Position numbers and translations under genes: made by a program. A DNA stretch of 64,000 bases from Sphingobacteruim zhuxiongii (GTDB lineage: Bacteria > Bacteroidota > Bacteroidia > Sphingobacteriales > Sphingobacteriaceae), in contig NZ_CP045652.1 of assembly GCF_009557615.1 (NCBI RefSeq), forward strand, positions 1,426,001 through 1,490,000. Reading direction: 5' to 3'. The notes below the pieces were generated by a model. The model ran no database searches. It was not told where the DNA came from and was given only the letters and a program-made list of their open reading frames with translations. Shown piece after piece: positions 17,420 through 27,587 of this stretch. How positions within the stretch are numbered: position 1 is the first letter of the stretch; each line of letters begins with the position of its first letter.

Positions 17420-20400
17420 ATGATATTTTATCCATTTGTTAGGCTTCTTCCATGGAGTTTAACATTACGAAGCCTATTGATTATGAAATTGATCATTATC
17501 ATTTCTTTATTGACTATGATGCAAGTGTTTGCAGAGGGAAGAGCACAGACCATCAATCTCCATGTCCGCAATAAGTCGTTAAGACAGGTTATGGAGCAGG
17601 TTCAACAGCAAAGCGGACTTGATTTTTTTCTGCATGGAAAGACCTTAGCGGATACTAAAATTTCCATAGAGTTGAAAGACGCTACTCTTAGGGAGGCAAT
17701 GGACAAGATCGTCTTACCACTCCACATGGAATGGGTAAAGCGCGAAGATGTTATTGTAATTCGACACGCTAAAGAAGAGCTTTTAGATTATATGACAACA
17801 GTACAGCAACGTAGTATTAATGGCCGCGTTGAGAATGAAAAGGGTGAGCCTATTGATCGTGCAACAGTGTTGGTAAAAGGGACCAATATATCTACGTCAA
17901 CCAATGCGACTGGTGATTTTAGTCTGACATTACCGGAAGCTAATGCTGTTTTGATTTTTTCTAGCATAGGGTTTCAATCTCAAGAACAGACTGTTGGTTC
18001 CGAATCAAATGTTCGGATTGTTCTGAAAGAACATGTCGGCGATTTGGATGAGGTGGTTGTCTTAGGTTATGGTAGTCAAAAACGAGCAAATGTGATAGGC
18101 GCTGTATCTACGATTAACGGATCATCTTTAGAAAACCGGTCGACTGCAACATTAAGTAGTTCTCTAGCCGGCTTAGCGTCTGGAGTCAACGTGCAAACGA
18201 GTACAGGAAAGCCCGGAGCAGATGGCGCTAGCATCTTAGTGCGCGGGACAGGAACACTAAATAATACCTCGCCATTAGTGGTTATTGACGGTATTGTTGG
18301 AAATATGGATGCTTTGAATCCAAATGATGTCGAATCGATCTCGGTATTGAAAGATGCTGCAACAGCTGCCATTTATGGCTCTTTAGGGTCGAATGGAGTA
18401 ATTGTTATCACAACGAAAAAAGGCGCGAAAGGGAAGAACAATATCTCTTATACGGGGATGACCGCCATGTTACGCCCAAATAATATGCCTGAGTTTGTTA
18501 CCGACTATGCCGATCATATGCGACTTGTTAATGAGGGTTTTACCAACTTAGGGCAGGCGTCTGTCTACACTGACGCGACGATTAAACTCTGGGAAGACGC
18601 AAAAGGAAATCCGGATGGATTAACCGAGTTTGGTATTCCAAATTATGTAGCATATCCTAATACGGATTGGGGGAAAGAATTGATGGGCCAGCGGAAACTG
18701 TTGCAAAATCACAATCTTTCTCTTAATGGTGGTACAGATCAAACACAGTATTTGTTTTCTGTTGGTTATTTTGATAATCCTGGAACTATGCCTGAAACGG
18801 GTGCTGATAAAATCCGAATGCGGATTAACTTACAATCAAAGGTTGCTAAGTTCCTAACACTAGGCACACAAACTTTTGGAGATATGCAAAATCTTAGTGT
18901 CTCAGATGTGGTAACGGCGTATTCTTACTTGACACAAACAGTGCCGGGGGTGTATCCTTTTTACAATAATGTATATGGTTTTCCGGCGGCGGCTGAAGAG
19001 TCTGCTACAGCGAATAATGCAATTGCATTTTTAAATGGTCAGGGTGGTAAGCATCAAGTAAACCGTCTGAATTCGACCATTTTCGCAAAAGTAAATCTGT
19101 GGAAAGGACTGGAATTTGAATCTCGTGTAAACTATAACCAATCTTATACAGAAGTAAGAAATTATCAAGTACCTTATGAGAAATGGAATTTTGCAACAAA
19201 TAAATTAAGTACGGCAGCATTAAGTCCAGCTCAGATTACAACAAGCTTCGGACTAACCAAGGGGTATAACTTGATTATCGATAATATACTGCGCTACGCA
19301 GGAACCTTCGGTTTACATGATGTCGGAGGTATTGTAGGGTACAATGAACAATATTTTAATCAGTTTACTAGTGGAGCTGCAAAGTTGGGACTTGTTCATC
19401 CCGATCTGACGACCTTCAACTCGGCAACGACGATGAGTTCAATTACAGGGGATGAAATAGACTACGGCTTACGGTCTGTTTTTGGACGAGTAAATTATGC
19501 CTACGATAATAGATACTTAGTGGAGGCAGTTATGCGCTACGATGGATCCTCGCGCTTTGGTGAATCAAAGAGATGGGGTGTGTTCCCAGCATTCTCTGCT
19601 GGATGGCGTATTTCAGAAGAAACATTTATGGCGCCATTGAGGACTTATATCGATGACTTGAGAATTCGTGGTTCTTGGGGACGAACTGGAAACAATGCTT
19701 CCGGCAATTATGATCACTTACCATCCTATGGTACAGTAAATTATTCGTTTAACAATCAGGCGATTCGAGGGTTAGCACAAACTAAACTCGGGAATGATCT
19801 CTTGCACTGGGAAACGACAACGACAACAAACTTAGGGTTAACAGCGGCAGCATTAAAAGGAAAGTTAACTTTCGAGTTTGATGTTTATAAGGGTTTAACC
19901 GACGGAATTTTATTTGTTCCAAACATCCCTGCAACAACAGGTACGGCAACAGCGTCTACCATGAATATTGCTGAAGTAAGCAAGAAAGGATTAGAACTAA
20001 CGCTTGGCTATCAAGATCGAGTAAACGATTTTAAATATGGCGTGTCTGGAAATTTTGCTTATAACAGTAATCGCGTTGAAAAGTACAAGGGCTTATTAGA
20101 AGAAGGATACATAACCGATGCTGGAGGAAATCAAATCTATCAGTCGAATATTGGTATGGTATCAACCGGAGGGACAAACCGAATCTTAGAAGGTCATGCG
20201 ATTAATGAATTTTATTTGTACCAAACATATCAAGGCGTAGGGAACCATTTTAATTCCGATGGATCTGTAAATATTCATGGCGGTCCAAAAGATGGAATGA
20301 TCCGTACCGAACAAGACATGGATTGGTTAAGGGCGATGGTTGATGCCGGATATAAGTTTCAACCTGCCGATGGCATCGATCCTACAAAAATATGGTACGG

Positions 20401-20983
20401 CGACTTGATCTATTCCGACTTGAACGGCGATGGCATATATGGAAATGTATATGATCAACAGTTTGCGAAACGTCGTACGACGCCTTCCTATAACTTTGGT
20501 TTGAGTATTAATTTGTCGTATAAAGGATTTGATGCGTCGATGATTTGGTCAGCAGCTACGGGAATGTCCTATTATTGGAATGAGCTATATCTAAATTCAT
20601 CAATTGTAGCACAAGGAAAATCAGTACCTGCTTTAGTGGCGAACGATCATTACTATTACAATAGTTCGAACCCTTCAGATCCGAATAATAATCTGAACGG
20701 TCGATTCCCTAGACTTAAGGGTGTTACAGACGCTCAAAATGGTAGAACAAGTAATTTCTATTTCTACGATGCGTCTTTTGTGAAGCTTCGGAATCTACAA
20801 ATTGGTTATACTTTGCCGACTGATCTTGTCAATCGTTGTTCTGTTTCGAGACTACGTCTCTACGTTGCAGGAGAAAACCTCTTGACCTTTACGAAGTTCC
20901 CTGGATTAGATCCTGAGATTGGTGCTGTCGCGAACTATCCGACAATCAGGCAGTATGCATTGGGATTAAATGTAACCTTCTAA
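17420..20983 (+). CDS. SusC/RagA TonB-dependent outer-membrane transporter with STN domain (locus 2)
   Basis: 1187 residues, the longest SusC in the window. A leader and signal (LLIMKLIIIISLLTMMQVFA, then EGRAQ), STN domain about 45-115 (INLHVRNKSLRQVMEQVQQ), carboxypeptidase-regulatory-like domain about 133-205 (INGRVENEKGEPIDRATVLV), TonB box/plug (LDEVVVLGYGSQ, SPLVVIDGIVG, SISVLKDAATAAIYGSLGSN), barrel ending QYALGLNVTF. The start at 17420 gives the same leader layout (a short preface before LLIMKL) seen in other FecR-linked SusCs. It imports the substrate of the GH88/SGNH enzyme encoded two genes later and signals to FecR. Confidence 0.96.
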   Translation: MIFYPFVRLLPWSLTLRSLLIMKLIIIISLLTMMQVFAEGRAQTINLHVRNKSLRQVMEQVQQQSGLDFFLHGKTLADTKISIELKDATLREAMDKIVLPLHMEWVKREDVIVIRHAKEELLDYMTTVQQRSINGRVENEKGEPIDRATVLVKGTNISTSTNATGDFSLTLPEANAVLIFSSIGFQSQEQTVGSESNVRIVLKEHVGDLDEVVVLGYGSQKRANVIGAVSTINGSSLENRSTATLSSSLAGLASGVNVQTSTGKPGADGASILVRGTGTLNNTSPLVVIDGIVGNMDALNPNDVESISVLKDAATAAIYGSLGSNGVIVITTKKGAKGKNNISYTGMTAMLRPNNMPEFVTDYADHMRLVNEGFTNLGQASVYTDATIKLWEDAKGNPDGLTEFGIPNYVAYPNTDWGKELMGQRKLLQNHNLSLNGGTDQTQYLFSVGYFDNPGTMPETGADKIRMRINLQSKVAKFLTLGTQTFGDMQNLSVSDVVTAYSYLTQTVPGVYPFYNNVYGFPAAAEESATANNAIAFLNGQGGKHQVNRLNSTIFAKVNLWKGLEFESRVNYNQSYTEVRNYQVPYEKWNFATNKLSTAALSPAQITTSFGLTKGYNLIIDNILRYAGTFGLHDVGGIVGYNEQYFNQFTSGAAKLGLVHPDLTTFNSATTMSSITGDEIDYGLRSVFGRVNYAYDNRYLVEAVMRYDGSSRFGESKRWGVFPAFSAGWRISEETFMAPLRTYIDDLRIRGSWGRTGNNASGNYDHLPSYGTVNYSFNNQAIRGLAQTKLGNDLLHWETTTTTNLGLTAAALKGKLTFEFDVYKGLTDGILFVPNIPATTGTATASTMNIAEVSKKGLELTLGYQDRVNDFKYGVSGNFAYNSNRVEKYKGLLEEGYITDAGGNQIYQSNIGMVSTGGTNRILEGHAINEFYLYQTYQGVGNHFNSDGSVNIHGGPKDGMIRTEQDMDWLRAMVDAGYKFQPADGIDPTKIWYGDLIYSDLNGDGIYGNVYDQQFAKRRTTPSYNFGLSINLSYKGFDASMIWSAATGMSYYWNELYLNSSIVAQGKSVPALVANDHYYYNSSNPSDPNNNLNGRFPRLKGVTDAQNGRTSNFYFYDASFVKLRNLQIGYTLPTDLVNRCSVSRLRLYVAGENLLTFTKFPGLDPEIGAVANYPTIRQYALGLNVTF

Positions 20984-20995
20984 TCGACTTTAAAC

Positions 20996-22753
20996 ATGAA
21001 AAAGATATTAGCCTTAATAATGATATGCAGTTTATTCAGCTGCAAGAAGGATCTCTTGGATACTTCACCAAATTCTTCGGTTTCAACAGCTACGATGTGG
21101 ACAACCGATAATCTTACAGACCTAGGTATCGCTGGGGTATACAACACCTTTCGGTTGATGATGGGACATAGTGGATTAATTTCACCGTATGAACTGTATC
21201 AATTCGATCGTTTCTCATTTACTGGTCAAGGGCGTTTTGATGAGCCATTAATGCTAGGCACAATAACAGCTGGTGACGGGATGTTTTTAAATTACTGGAA
21301 GATTCAATACGAAGGGATACAAAGAGCAAACGATGCGATTAAAAATATCCCTGTGAAATCTCCTTCATCTGAGGATAAAAAAGCGAAATACATAGCCGAA
21401 GCAAAGTTTCTACGCGCTTATTTTTACTTTCGTTTGAATCAACTATATAAGGGAGTGCCAATTTATTTGGAGCCATTTACTGCGGCAGAAGCTACTAGAG
21501 GAAGGAGTTCAGAAGAAGAAGTTTGGCAGCAAATTATCAGTGACTTGACCGATTGTATAAATGAGAAGAACTTTCCTGATCGTTACCAGGGAGGCAATGC
21601 AAACTATGGTCATGCAACTAAAGCGGCAGCGTATTCGTTGCGTGGCAAAGTGTACATTTATAAAAAAGAATGGGCTAAGGCAGCCGCAGATTTCCAAAAG
21701 GTGAAAGACGCCGGACATAGTTTGTTTGCAGATTATAAAGCTTTATTTAAAGAAGCGAATGAGCAAGCCCCAGAAATGATCTTTTCAATACAGCATCGTA
21801 GCGAATCTGGATATGGTAACAATATGCAATTGTTTTGCGGATGGCCTTCTGTTTATTCACGTGGTTGGAACTACTATATGCCGACACCTTATTTAGTGGA
21901 CTTGTATGAAAACTTGGATGGATCTCCATTCAATTGGGATCAAGTAATTCCAGGCTATAGTGCTCTAAGCGTAAATGAACGAGAAGTTTACTTTTTACGG
22001 GATAATATTAGCGACGCAGAACGTGCAGCAGCAACATTGAGAGGAGCAAAGATGAGTCTTTATTTAGCGAATGGAAATGAGGAGCGAATTAAGAAAGCCT
22101 ATGAAAATAGAGATCCGCGCTTAGCCGCAAATGTTGTTACGCCTTATTCAACGTTTAGAGGGGCCTATAATTTTACGATTGTAGAAAGTACACAGCATAT
22201 GCGATGGCCGTTTAGAGGACAAGCTCAAATTAATGGTGATATTCAGAGTGATACTCAAATTAATTTCTTTTACTTTTATAGGAAGTTTGTTGCCGAGGGA
22301 ACAAATGAAATTATTGACCGTAATTATGGACCTATTGATTTTCCAATATTTCGATATGCTGATATTCTTCTCATGTGGGCGGAAGCCTTAAACGAGGACA
22401 ATAAACTTGAGGAAGCGGTTAGTAAAGTGAATGAAGTACGGCAGCGCGCTGGAATTGCTTTGTTGAATTCGAATGCTGTTACGCAGGTAAATGGAAAAGC
22501 GGATTTGCGATTGAGAATACAAAATGAAAGACGCGTTGAATTTCCGAATGAGGGAATTAACTATTTCGATGAACTTCGCTGGGGTACATGGAAAGAGAAA
22601 GTCTTTCAATCCGGAAATGGAAGAAAACAAATCTGGGGAACGAATGTAAGCAACTATAGTTACAAAGGAGATTTCCTTAGCGTTTGGCCTATTCCGACGT
22701 CAGAAATACAAATGAATGTCAATCTAGTTCAAAACCCTGGATGGATTGACTAA
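20996..22753 (+). CDS. SusD/RagB family nutrient-binding lipoprotein (locus 2)
   Basis: 585 residues. Lipobox at ICSLFSCKKDLL (Cys about residue 16). SusD landmarks: LGIAGVYNTFRLMM, IQYEGIQRANDAI, AEAKFLRAYFYFRLNQLYKGVPIYLEP, KAAAYSLRGKVYIYKKEW, FRYADILLMWAEALNEDNKL, NERRVEFPNEGINYFDELRWG and terminal WPIPTSEIQ...NPGW. It begins 12 bp after susC and its stop is 13 bp before the enzyme's ATG, so all three genes share one message. Confidence 0.95.
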   Translation: MKKILALIMICSLFSCKKDLLDTSPNSSVSTATMWTTDNLTDLGIAGVYNTFRLMMGHSGLISPYELYQFDRFSFTGQGRFDEPLMLGTITAGDGMFLNYWKIQYEGIQRANDAIKNIPVKSPSSEDKKAKYIAEAKFLRAYFYFRLNQLYKGVPIYLEPFTAAEATRGRSSEEEVWQQIISDLTDCINEKNFPDRYQGGNANYGHATKAAAYSLRGKVYIYKKEWAKAAADFQKVKDAGHSLFADYKALFKEANEQAPEMIFSIQHRSESGYGNNMQLFCGWPSVYSRGWNYYMPTPYLVDLYENLDGSPFNWDQVIPGYSALSVNEREVYFLRDNISDAERAAATLRGAKMSLYLANGNEERIKKAYENRDPRLAANVVTPYSTFRGAYNFTIVESTQHMRWPFRGQAQINGDIQSDTQINFFYFYRKFVAEGTNEIIDRNYGPIDFPIFRYADILLMWAEALNEDNKLEEAVSKVNEVRQRAGIALLNSNAVTQVNGKADLRLRIQNERRVEFPNEGINYFDELRWGTWKEKVFQSGNGRKQIWGTNVSNYSYKGDFLSVWPIPTSEIQMNVNLVQNPGWID

Positions 22754-22766
22754 GCCTAAACTACAT

Positions 22767-24881
22767 ATGATGAAAAGCGTATTGACTAATTTATTGTCTT
22801 CATTCTTGTTGATCTTTCTAACCCAATATGCAGTGTTGGGTCAACAAGCAACACCCTTTGGATTTAATCTTGCTGAGCAGCAGTATCGGTTGCTTGCAGA
22901 ATCGTATACAGATTTAACGAAGTATCCGCGCTCTGCCGATCCAAATGGTAAAACATCTTTTACAGATATTAAAGACTGGACCGGAGGATTCTGGCCCGGA
23001 TGCTTATGGTATCTATACGAGCACACGGAAGCGCCATATTGGAAGGAACAAGCCTTGAAATGGACAAAGTCTCTGGAAACAAATCAATACAACACCAATC
23101 ATCATGATATAGGATTTGTTATGAATAGTAGTTACGGCAATGCGTATCGATTGTTGGGAGATACAAGTTTTAAACCGATTATTATTCAAAGTGCTAAATC
23201 CCTATTAACACGTTTCAATCCGAAAGTAGGCGCTATTAAGTCTTGGGATAGATTTCGTTCTTGGGATGGAAAGCATACCTATGAATACCCTGTTATCATC
23301 GACAATATGATGAACTTAGAACTCCTATTCATAGCTTCGAAATTGTCAGGAGACCCTATCTATAAGGAAGTCGCGATAAAACATGCTGAAACAACTCTCA
23401 AGCATCAATATAGGGAAGACTTTAGTTCTTATCATGTGATCAATTATGATCCAAATACAGGTGAAGTGCTGAGTAAAGAAACAGCACAGGGTTTCTCTGA
23501 TAACTCCGCATGGGCAAGAGGACAGGCATGGGGTCTTTATGGCTTTATACTCATGTATCGGGAGACTGGGCGTGAAAAATACTTACAGGCGGCAATTAAA
23601 ATGGCTGAGTTTTATCAAAATCATCCTCGACTTCCAGCAGATAAGGTGCCATTTTGGGACTTTGACGTCAATCAAGAAGGCTATAAGCCGAATTGGGATT
23701 ACAGACCTGAAGAGTATAAGGTTATTCCTCGAGATGCATCTGCTGCGGCAATTACTGCATCTGCATTGATCGAACTTTCTGATTACGTTGCTCCTGAAAA
23801 GCAACGTTCCTTTCTCAAACTGTCTAGTGATATTCTCGAATCCTTGGCAACGGAAACTTATTCAAGCAAAGTCGGGAAGAATGGATTTTTCTTACTAAAA
23901 CATAGTGTTGGTAGTCTGCCTCATAAGGGTGAAATCGATGTTCCTTTAGTCTATGCCGACTACTATTACCTTGAAGCACTACATCGTTGGAACAAACGGA
24001 AAGATCAGCGGAAGATTAGTACAGTGTCTCTGCCAAAAGAAGGGAAAGTTCTATTTCTTGGTAACAGCATAACGTATGCGGGTGATTATGTTGCCATGTT
24101 TGAAAGCATGAATCGCATTGCCCTACCTCAACATAAGCTTACGTATCTTAATTTAGGCCTTCCTAGTGAAACAGTCTCTGGATTAAGTGAAGAAGGGCAT
24201 GCTGATGGGAAGTTTCCGCGTCCTTGTCTATTTGAGCGTGTGGATCGTGTTTTAAATCAAATATCAGCTGATGTTGCATTTGTATGCTACGGAATGAATG
24301 ATGGTATTTATCTGCCATTCGACAAGAGTAGATTTCAAGCTTACAAAGATGGTGTTGAAAAGCTATCTGAAAAGTTAAAGGCAGCAGGAGTGAAGCGTGT
24401 GATTTGGATGACACCTCCTGTTCATGATGACGCAAATAAAAGATTAGATGGATATAATCTAGTCTTAGATCAATATGCGAATTGGTTGAAAGAAAAAGCA
24501 GCGAAGGAAGGTTGGGAAATCATAGACCTTCATTTCCCTATGCGCTCTTTTCTTGAAGGTCAAATAGCAAAGGAAGCATCTTTTAAACTAGCCGATGATG
24601 GCGTACATCCAGCTAAACAAGGACATTGGCTAATGGCGAGAGAAATGTTAAAGCATTTCAATCCTGATGCTTACTACGCACAAGATTGGCAGGTACAACT
24701 TAGTAATCAACCAAAGTTAGACAAGGTCTTTCAACTTGTTTCAAAAAGGCAAAGTCTATTAAAAGATGCCTGGTTGACAAAGACTGGTCATAAGCGACCA
24801 GGAATGGCGAAAGGTGTTCCAATCAAGGAAGCTGTCTCGAAAGCTTCAGCGTTAAATCAGCAATTGGAAGCAGCGTTATAG
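22767..24881 (+). CDS. two-domain enzyme: GH88 unsaturated glycuronyl hydrolase plus SGNH hydrolase
   Basis: 704 residues from ATG at 22767 (a second ATG follows at once); a longer frame from TTG at 22746 overlaps susD and lacks support. Signal peptide ending VLGQQ. The N-terminal 400 residues are a GH88-type (alpha/alpha)6 barrel that removes 4,5-unsaturated uronic acids: TGGFWPGCLWYLYE, the Asp of VIIDNMMNLELLF and the Asp of GFSDNSAWARGQAWGLYGF are the expected catalytic or substrate-binding positions. From about residue 425 an SGNH esterase follows: block I VLFLGNSITYAG (nucleophile Ser), block III CYGMNDG, block V DDGVHPAKQGHW (Asp/His). It probably removes an ester group and a terminal unsaturated uronate from the same oligosaccharide in the periplasm. 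No polysaccharide lyase is present here to make that substrate. Confidence 0.92.
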   Translation: MMKSVLTNLLSSFLLIFLTQYAVLGQQATPFGFNLAEQQYRLLAESYTDLTKYPRSADPNGKTSFTDIKDWTGGFWPGCLWYLYEHTEAPYWKEQALKWTKSLETNQYNTNHHDIGFVMNSSYGNAYRLLGDTSFKPIIIQSAKSLLTRFNPKVGAIKSWDRFRSWDGKHTYEYPVIIDNMMNLELLFIASKLSGDPIYKEVAIKHAETTLKHQYREDFSSYHVINYDPNTGEVLSKETAQGFSDNSAWARGQAWGLYGFILMYRETGREKYLQAAIKMAEFYQNHPRLPADKVPFWDFDVNQEGYKPNWDYRPEEYKVIPRDASAAAITASALIELSDYVAPEKQRSFLKLSSDILESLATETYSSKVGKNGFFLLKHSVGSLPHKGEIDVPLVYADYYYLEALHRWNKRKDQRKISTVSLPKEGKVLFLGNSITYAGDYVAMFESMNRIALPQHKLTYLNLGLPSETVSGLSEEGHADGKFPRPCLFERVDRVLNQISADVAFVCYGMNDGIYLPFDKSRFQAYKDGVEKLSEKLKAAGVKRVIWMTPPVHDDANKRLDGYNLVLDQYANWLKEKAAKEGWEIIDLHFPMRSFLEGQIAKEASFKLADDGVHPAKQGHWLMAREMLKHFNPDAYYAQDWQVQLSNQPKLDKVFQLVSKRQSLLKDAWLTKTGHKRPGMAKGVPIKEAVSKASALNQQLEAAL

Positions 24882-24890
24882 CAGAATTAT

Positions 24891-24930
24891 AAAATATAAA
24901 AGGCATCAGATAAGATGCCTTTTATATTTT
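24891..24930. terminator. bidirectional intrinsic terminator
   Basis: Perfect 17-bp inverted repeat (24891-24907 and 24914-24930) around a 6-nt loop AGATAA; the outer part is A-rich on one side and T-rich on the other, so it works in both directions. It ends the locus 2 operon; the efflux operon ends on the other side. Confidence 0.9.
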
Positions 24931-24993
24931 AAGATTTTCAAAGAAAAAATGCATGGTTGCCTTGAAAAACATTGTTGATAACAGCCTATTAAT

Positions 24994-26547
24994 TTATCCA
25001 CGCTTTCCTAGGCTCTTTATACCAAAGCCTTTTGCTGTGATATAAGGATATCTGTAGAATATTAGAAATATAAATATCCCTATAGCTAGTAGTAAAATCC
25101 AACCGTAAAGCTCTTTGAAAGAGCGTAACAATACTTGATTCTGTATCGATTCCAATATACTACTCGCAGATTGCATGAGCTTTTCTTTTTCCAAATTATC
25201 AATTCCAGCACTGATTACTTGATAGTTTCTTGTTGTACTATGGTCGAATAGATGATGTAAAACAGCTCCAACGATTGCTGACCCGCAAGCGGCACTGACG
25301 ACGGCTTGTACTGTCAAGGATTGAAAGAAATGGGGAAAAGGAACTTTTGTCAAGCTACTTAATAATACAATAGCAATAATCACGTAGCCGAAATTTCTCA
25401 AAAGAATAGCAAACTGCAATAATTGCTGATTTGTATTTTGATCAATCCAGAAATACATTAACGCCAAGTAGCTGATTATAGCCAATAAGCCGATCATAAA
25501 AGTCGATTTATACGAATTCTTTCTCAGTGCAAAATATTGATGACTAAAAAGAACCCCGAGTACTATTCCTATTAACCCAATAACATTGTTCTTTATGAGT
25601 TGATGGTGGTCGTAGTTTAAGATTTGATGGAAATATATTTCTTCCAATAAGTGAGCTGGAGAGATCAGAAAATCAACTAGTAAGTAGACAACAAAAGTCA
25701 ATATGACGATTCTGTATTTGAATGTCTGTAAAGGAATAAAGGGGTGTCGTATAAAAGACGCGCGGACCAAATTGAGTCCGATTAATACGATAGCGAGGAG
25801 GCTAGCAAATTGAATTTGCCAAGCATCAAACCAATCGTAATGTGCGCCGTAAATGCAAACAAAGTTAATACATAGCATGGCTAGCCCCCACATTAGCATC
25901 CCGAGCCAGTCAATTCCGAAAAGGGGAAAGGGTTTCATAAACCGATTGCTATTGAAAGTAACCCAAACGATAATTATTAAGAGCAGCAAACAAGCGATGA
26001 CGTACAAATGTACATTCTCCCAAGTCGAGAGTAGTGCTACGTAAGTAAATGCAGAGCCTGACAGCAGTATCGAGCCTTGAACTAATAGATACACGTAACA
26101 GAAGAATATGCTTAGATCACGCTTAGGGGTTATCCAAAGCTGTATGGTCGAATTACATTCAAATGTCGCCCACATTCGAAATATGCCGGCAATAAAGCAA
26201 ACTGCAATCAGTAACATTACATTGTTGGTATATAGGCAGATAATATTACAAAGAATAAGCACGCTGCTACATATCATCAAAATATGTTTAGAAAGAAATC
26301 TCAATTTCAGACGCAGCATAATTGTAAAGGTGAGCGCTGTACCTATTAAGCCCGCATATCCTGCCATTAAGATGTCTTCTTGAAGTAGCGAACGCCCAGA
26401 CTTCATCTCGGTCAGCGTAGCTAGGTATACACCTCCACCCGCAAACTGAAACAAAATAGCAAATAGGATTATTAACCAAGGCTTTAACGGCTCTGGTACA
26501 TAATTTTTGATGGCGGGGATAGAGAAAGGACCTCCTGGATGATGCAT
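24994..26547 (-). CDS. MFS-type multidrug efflux permease (divergent EmrB/DHA2-like)
   Basis: 517 residues with about 14 hydrophobic segments, starting after PEPLKPW and ending with a basic cytoplasmic tail. Membrane stretches such as LIILFAILFQFAGGGVYLAT, IVILTFVVYLLVDFLI and LYGWILLLAIGIFIFLIFY are clear. It lies 3 bp after an HlyD-type adaptor and a TolC-type channel gene, the arrangement of an EmrAB-TolC pump that carries drugs or fatty-acid-like compounds across both membranes. Sequence motifs of the DHA2 family (motif A, motif C) are weak, so it is a distant member. Confidence 0.82.
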   Translation of the reverse strand: MHHPGGPFSIPAIKNYVPEPLKPWLIILFAILFQFAGGGVYLATLTEMKSGRSLLQEDILMAGYAGLIGTALTFTIMLRLKLRFLSKHILMICSSVLILCNIICLYTNNVMLLIAVCFIAGIFRMWATFECNSTIQLWITPKRDLSIFFCYVYLLVQGSILLSGSAFTYVALLSTWENVHLYVIACLLLLIIIVWVTFNSNRFMKPFPLFGIDWLGMLMWGLAMLCINFVCIYGAHYDWFDAWQIQFASLLAIVLIGLNLVRASFIRHPFIPLQTFKYRIVILTFVVYLLVDFLISPAHLLEEIYFHQILNYDHHQLIKNNVIGLIGIVLGVLFSHQYFALRKNSYKSTFMIGLLAIISYLALMYFWIDQNTNQQLLQFAILLRNFGYVIIAIVLLSSLTKVPFPHFFQSLTVQAVVSAACGSAIVGAVLHHLFDHSTTRNYQVISAGIDNLEKEKLMQSASSILESIQNQVLLRSFKELYGWILLLAIGIFIFLIFYRYPYITAKGFGIKSLGKRG

Positions 26548-26550
26548 AAA

Positions 26551-27585
26551 TTAATACTTAATAAAACATTCCACATTCATTCCCGCTCTCAATCGGCCGA
26601 GTTGCTCTGCATTGTTGTCCTTGTCAAACTCAATTCTAACCGGAATACGTTGCTCGATTTTGACGAAGTTACCAGCGGCATTGTCCTGGGGTAGTAATGA
26701 AAATGCGGAGCCTGTCGCATTGGAAATTGATTTTACTATGCCTTTCAATGGCATCCCGTCGAAAGCATCGACTTTAACTTCTACAGCTTGCCCTTCGACA
26801 AGGTGATGAGTTTGTGTCTCTTTATAATTGGCGATAATCCACTTCTCATTATTATCTATTATATCAACGACAGTTTGTCCCGGTTGAATTAGTTGTCCCA
26901 CTTGTACATTCTTCCGGCCTGTATAGCCACTCGTAGGCGCAATAATTACTGTGTAGGAGAGGTTTAATCGTGCTAAATCAATCGCTCTAGCAGCAAGGTT
27001 GATATGTGCATCATTTTGTGAGATACGATTGCTCTGTTCGCTCTTAACTAGCACTTGTGATTGCTTCTGTCTTGCCAAGGTTTCATATTTGGCTTTCAAT
27101 GACACATATTTTGTATGAATGGCATCGAACTCCTGTTGTGTTACACTTTCCTGATCCAATAAGCTCTGGTATCGCTTTTCTTCTTTTGCGGCCAAATCCA
27201 AGAGCGCTTTGACCTCCGCAATTGCCGCTTCGGAAACTAATACATTGTTAGTTGCGGTTTGTACAGATGAATTGGATACTGATTTTCCAGCCATTGCATT
27301 TTGATAATCTGCTTCAGCCTGCGCTAATCGATAACTAAATTCGGCGTCCTCGAGAATCATTAGCGTATCACCTTTGTTAACAAATTGATATTCATCAAAT
27401 CGCAATTCTTTTACTGTACCCTGCAGTCTCGAATTGACAGGAACGATTAACTGTTTTACTTGGGCATTATCGGTGAATTCCACATTGCCGAAATGTATAA
27501 ATTTCGAGCATAGAAAACTAAAAGCAGCGAGCAATAAAATGATAACGAGACTATTGTAAATGTATTTTTTTGTTTTATGATTCAT
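26551..27585 (-). CDS. HlyD/EmrA family membrane fusion protein
   Basis: 344 residues: one N-terminal membrane anchor (YIYNSLVIILLLAAFSFLC), a biotinyl-lipoyl-like half (FTDNAQVKQLIVPVNSRLQG, VKELRFDEYQFVNKGDTLM), a long coiled-coil hairpin (about residues 80-190) and the returning half (YTVIIAPTSGYTGRKNVQVGQLIQPGQ) with a beta-barrel domain. It bridges the inner-membrane MFS pump and the TolC-like channel. It overlaps neither neighbour: 2 bp after tolC-type gene, 3 bp before the MFS gene. Confidence 0.93.
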   Translation of the reverse strand: MNHKTKKYIYNSLVIILLLAAFSFLCSKFIHFGNVEFTDNAQVKQLIVPVNSRLQGTVKELRFDEYQFVNKGDTLMILEDAEFSYRLAQAEADYQNAMAGKSVSNSSVQTATNNVLVSEAAIAEVKALLDLAAKEEKRYQSLLDQESVTQQEFDAIHTKYVSLKAKYETLARQKQSQVLVKSEQSNRISQNDAHINLAARAIDLARLNLSYTVIIAPTSGYTGRKNVQVGQLIQPGQTVVDIIDNNEKWIIANYKETQTHHLVEGQAVEVKVDAFDGMPLKGIVKSISNATGSAFSLLPQDNAAGNFVKIEQRIPVRIEFDKDNNAEQLGRLRAGMNVECFIKY

Positions 27586-27587
27586 GA

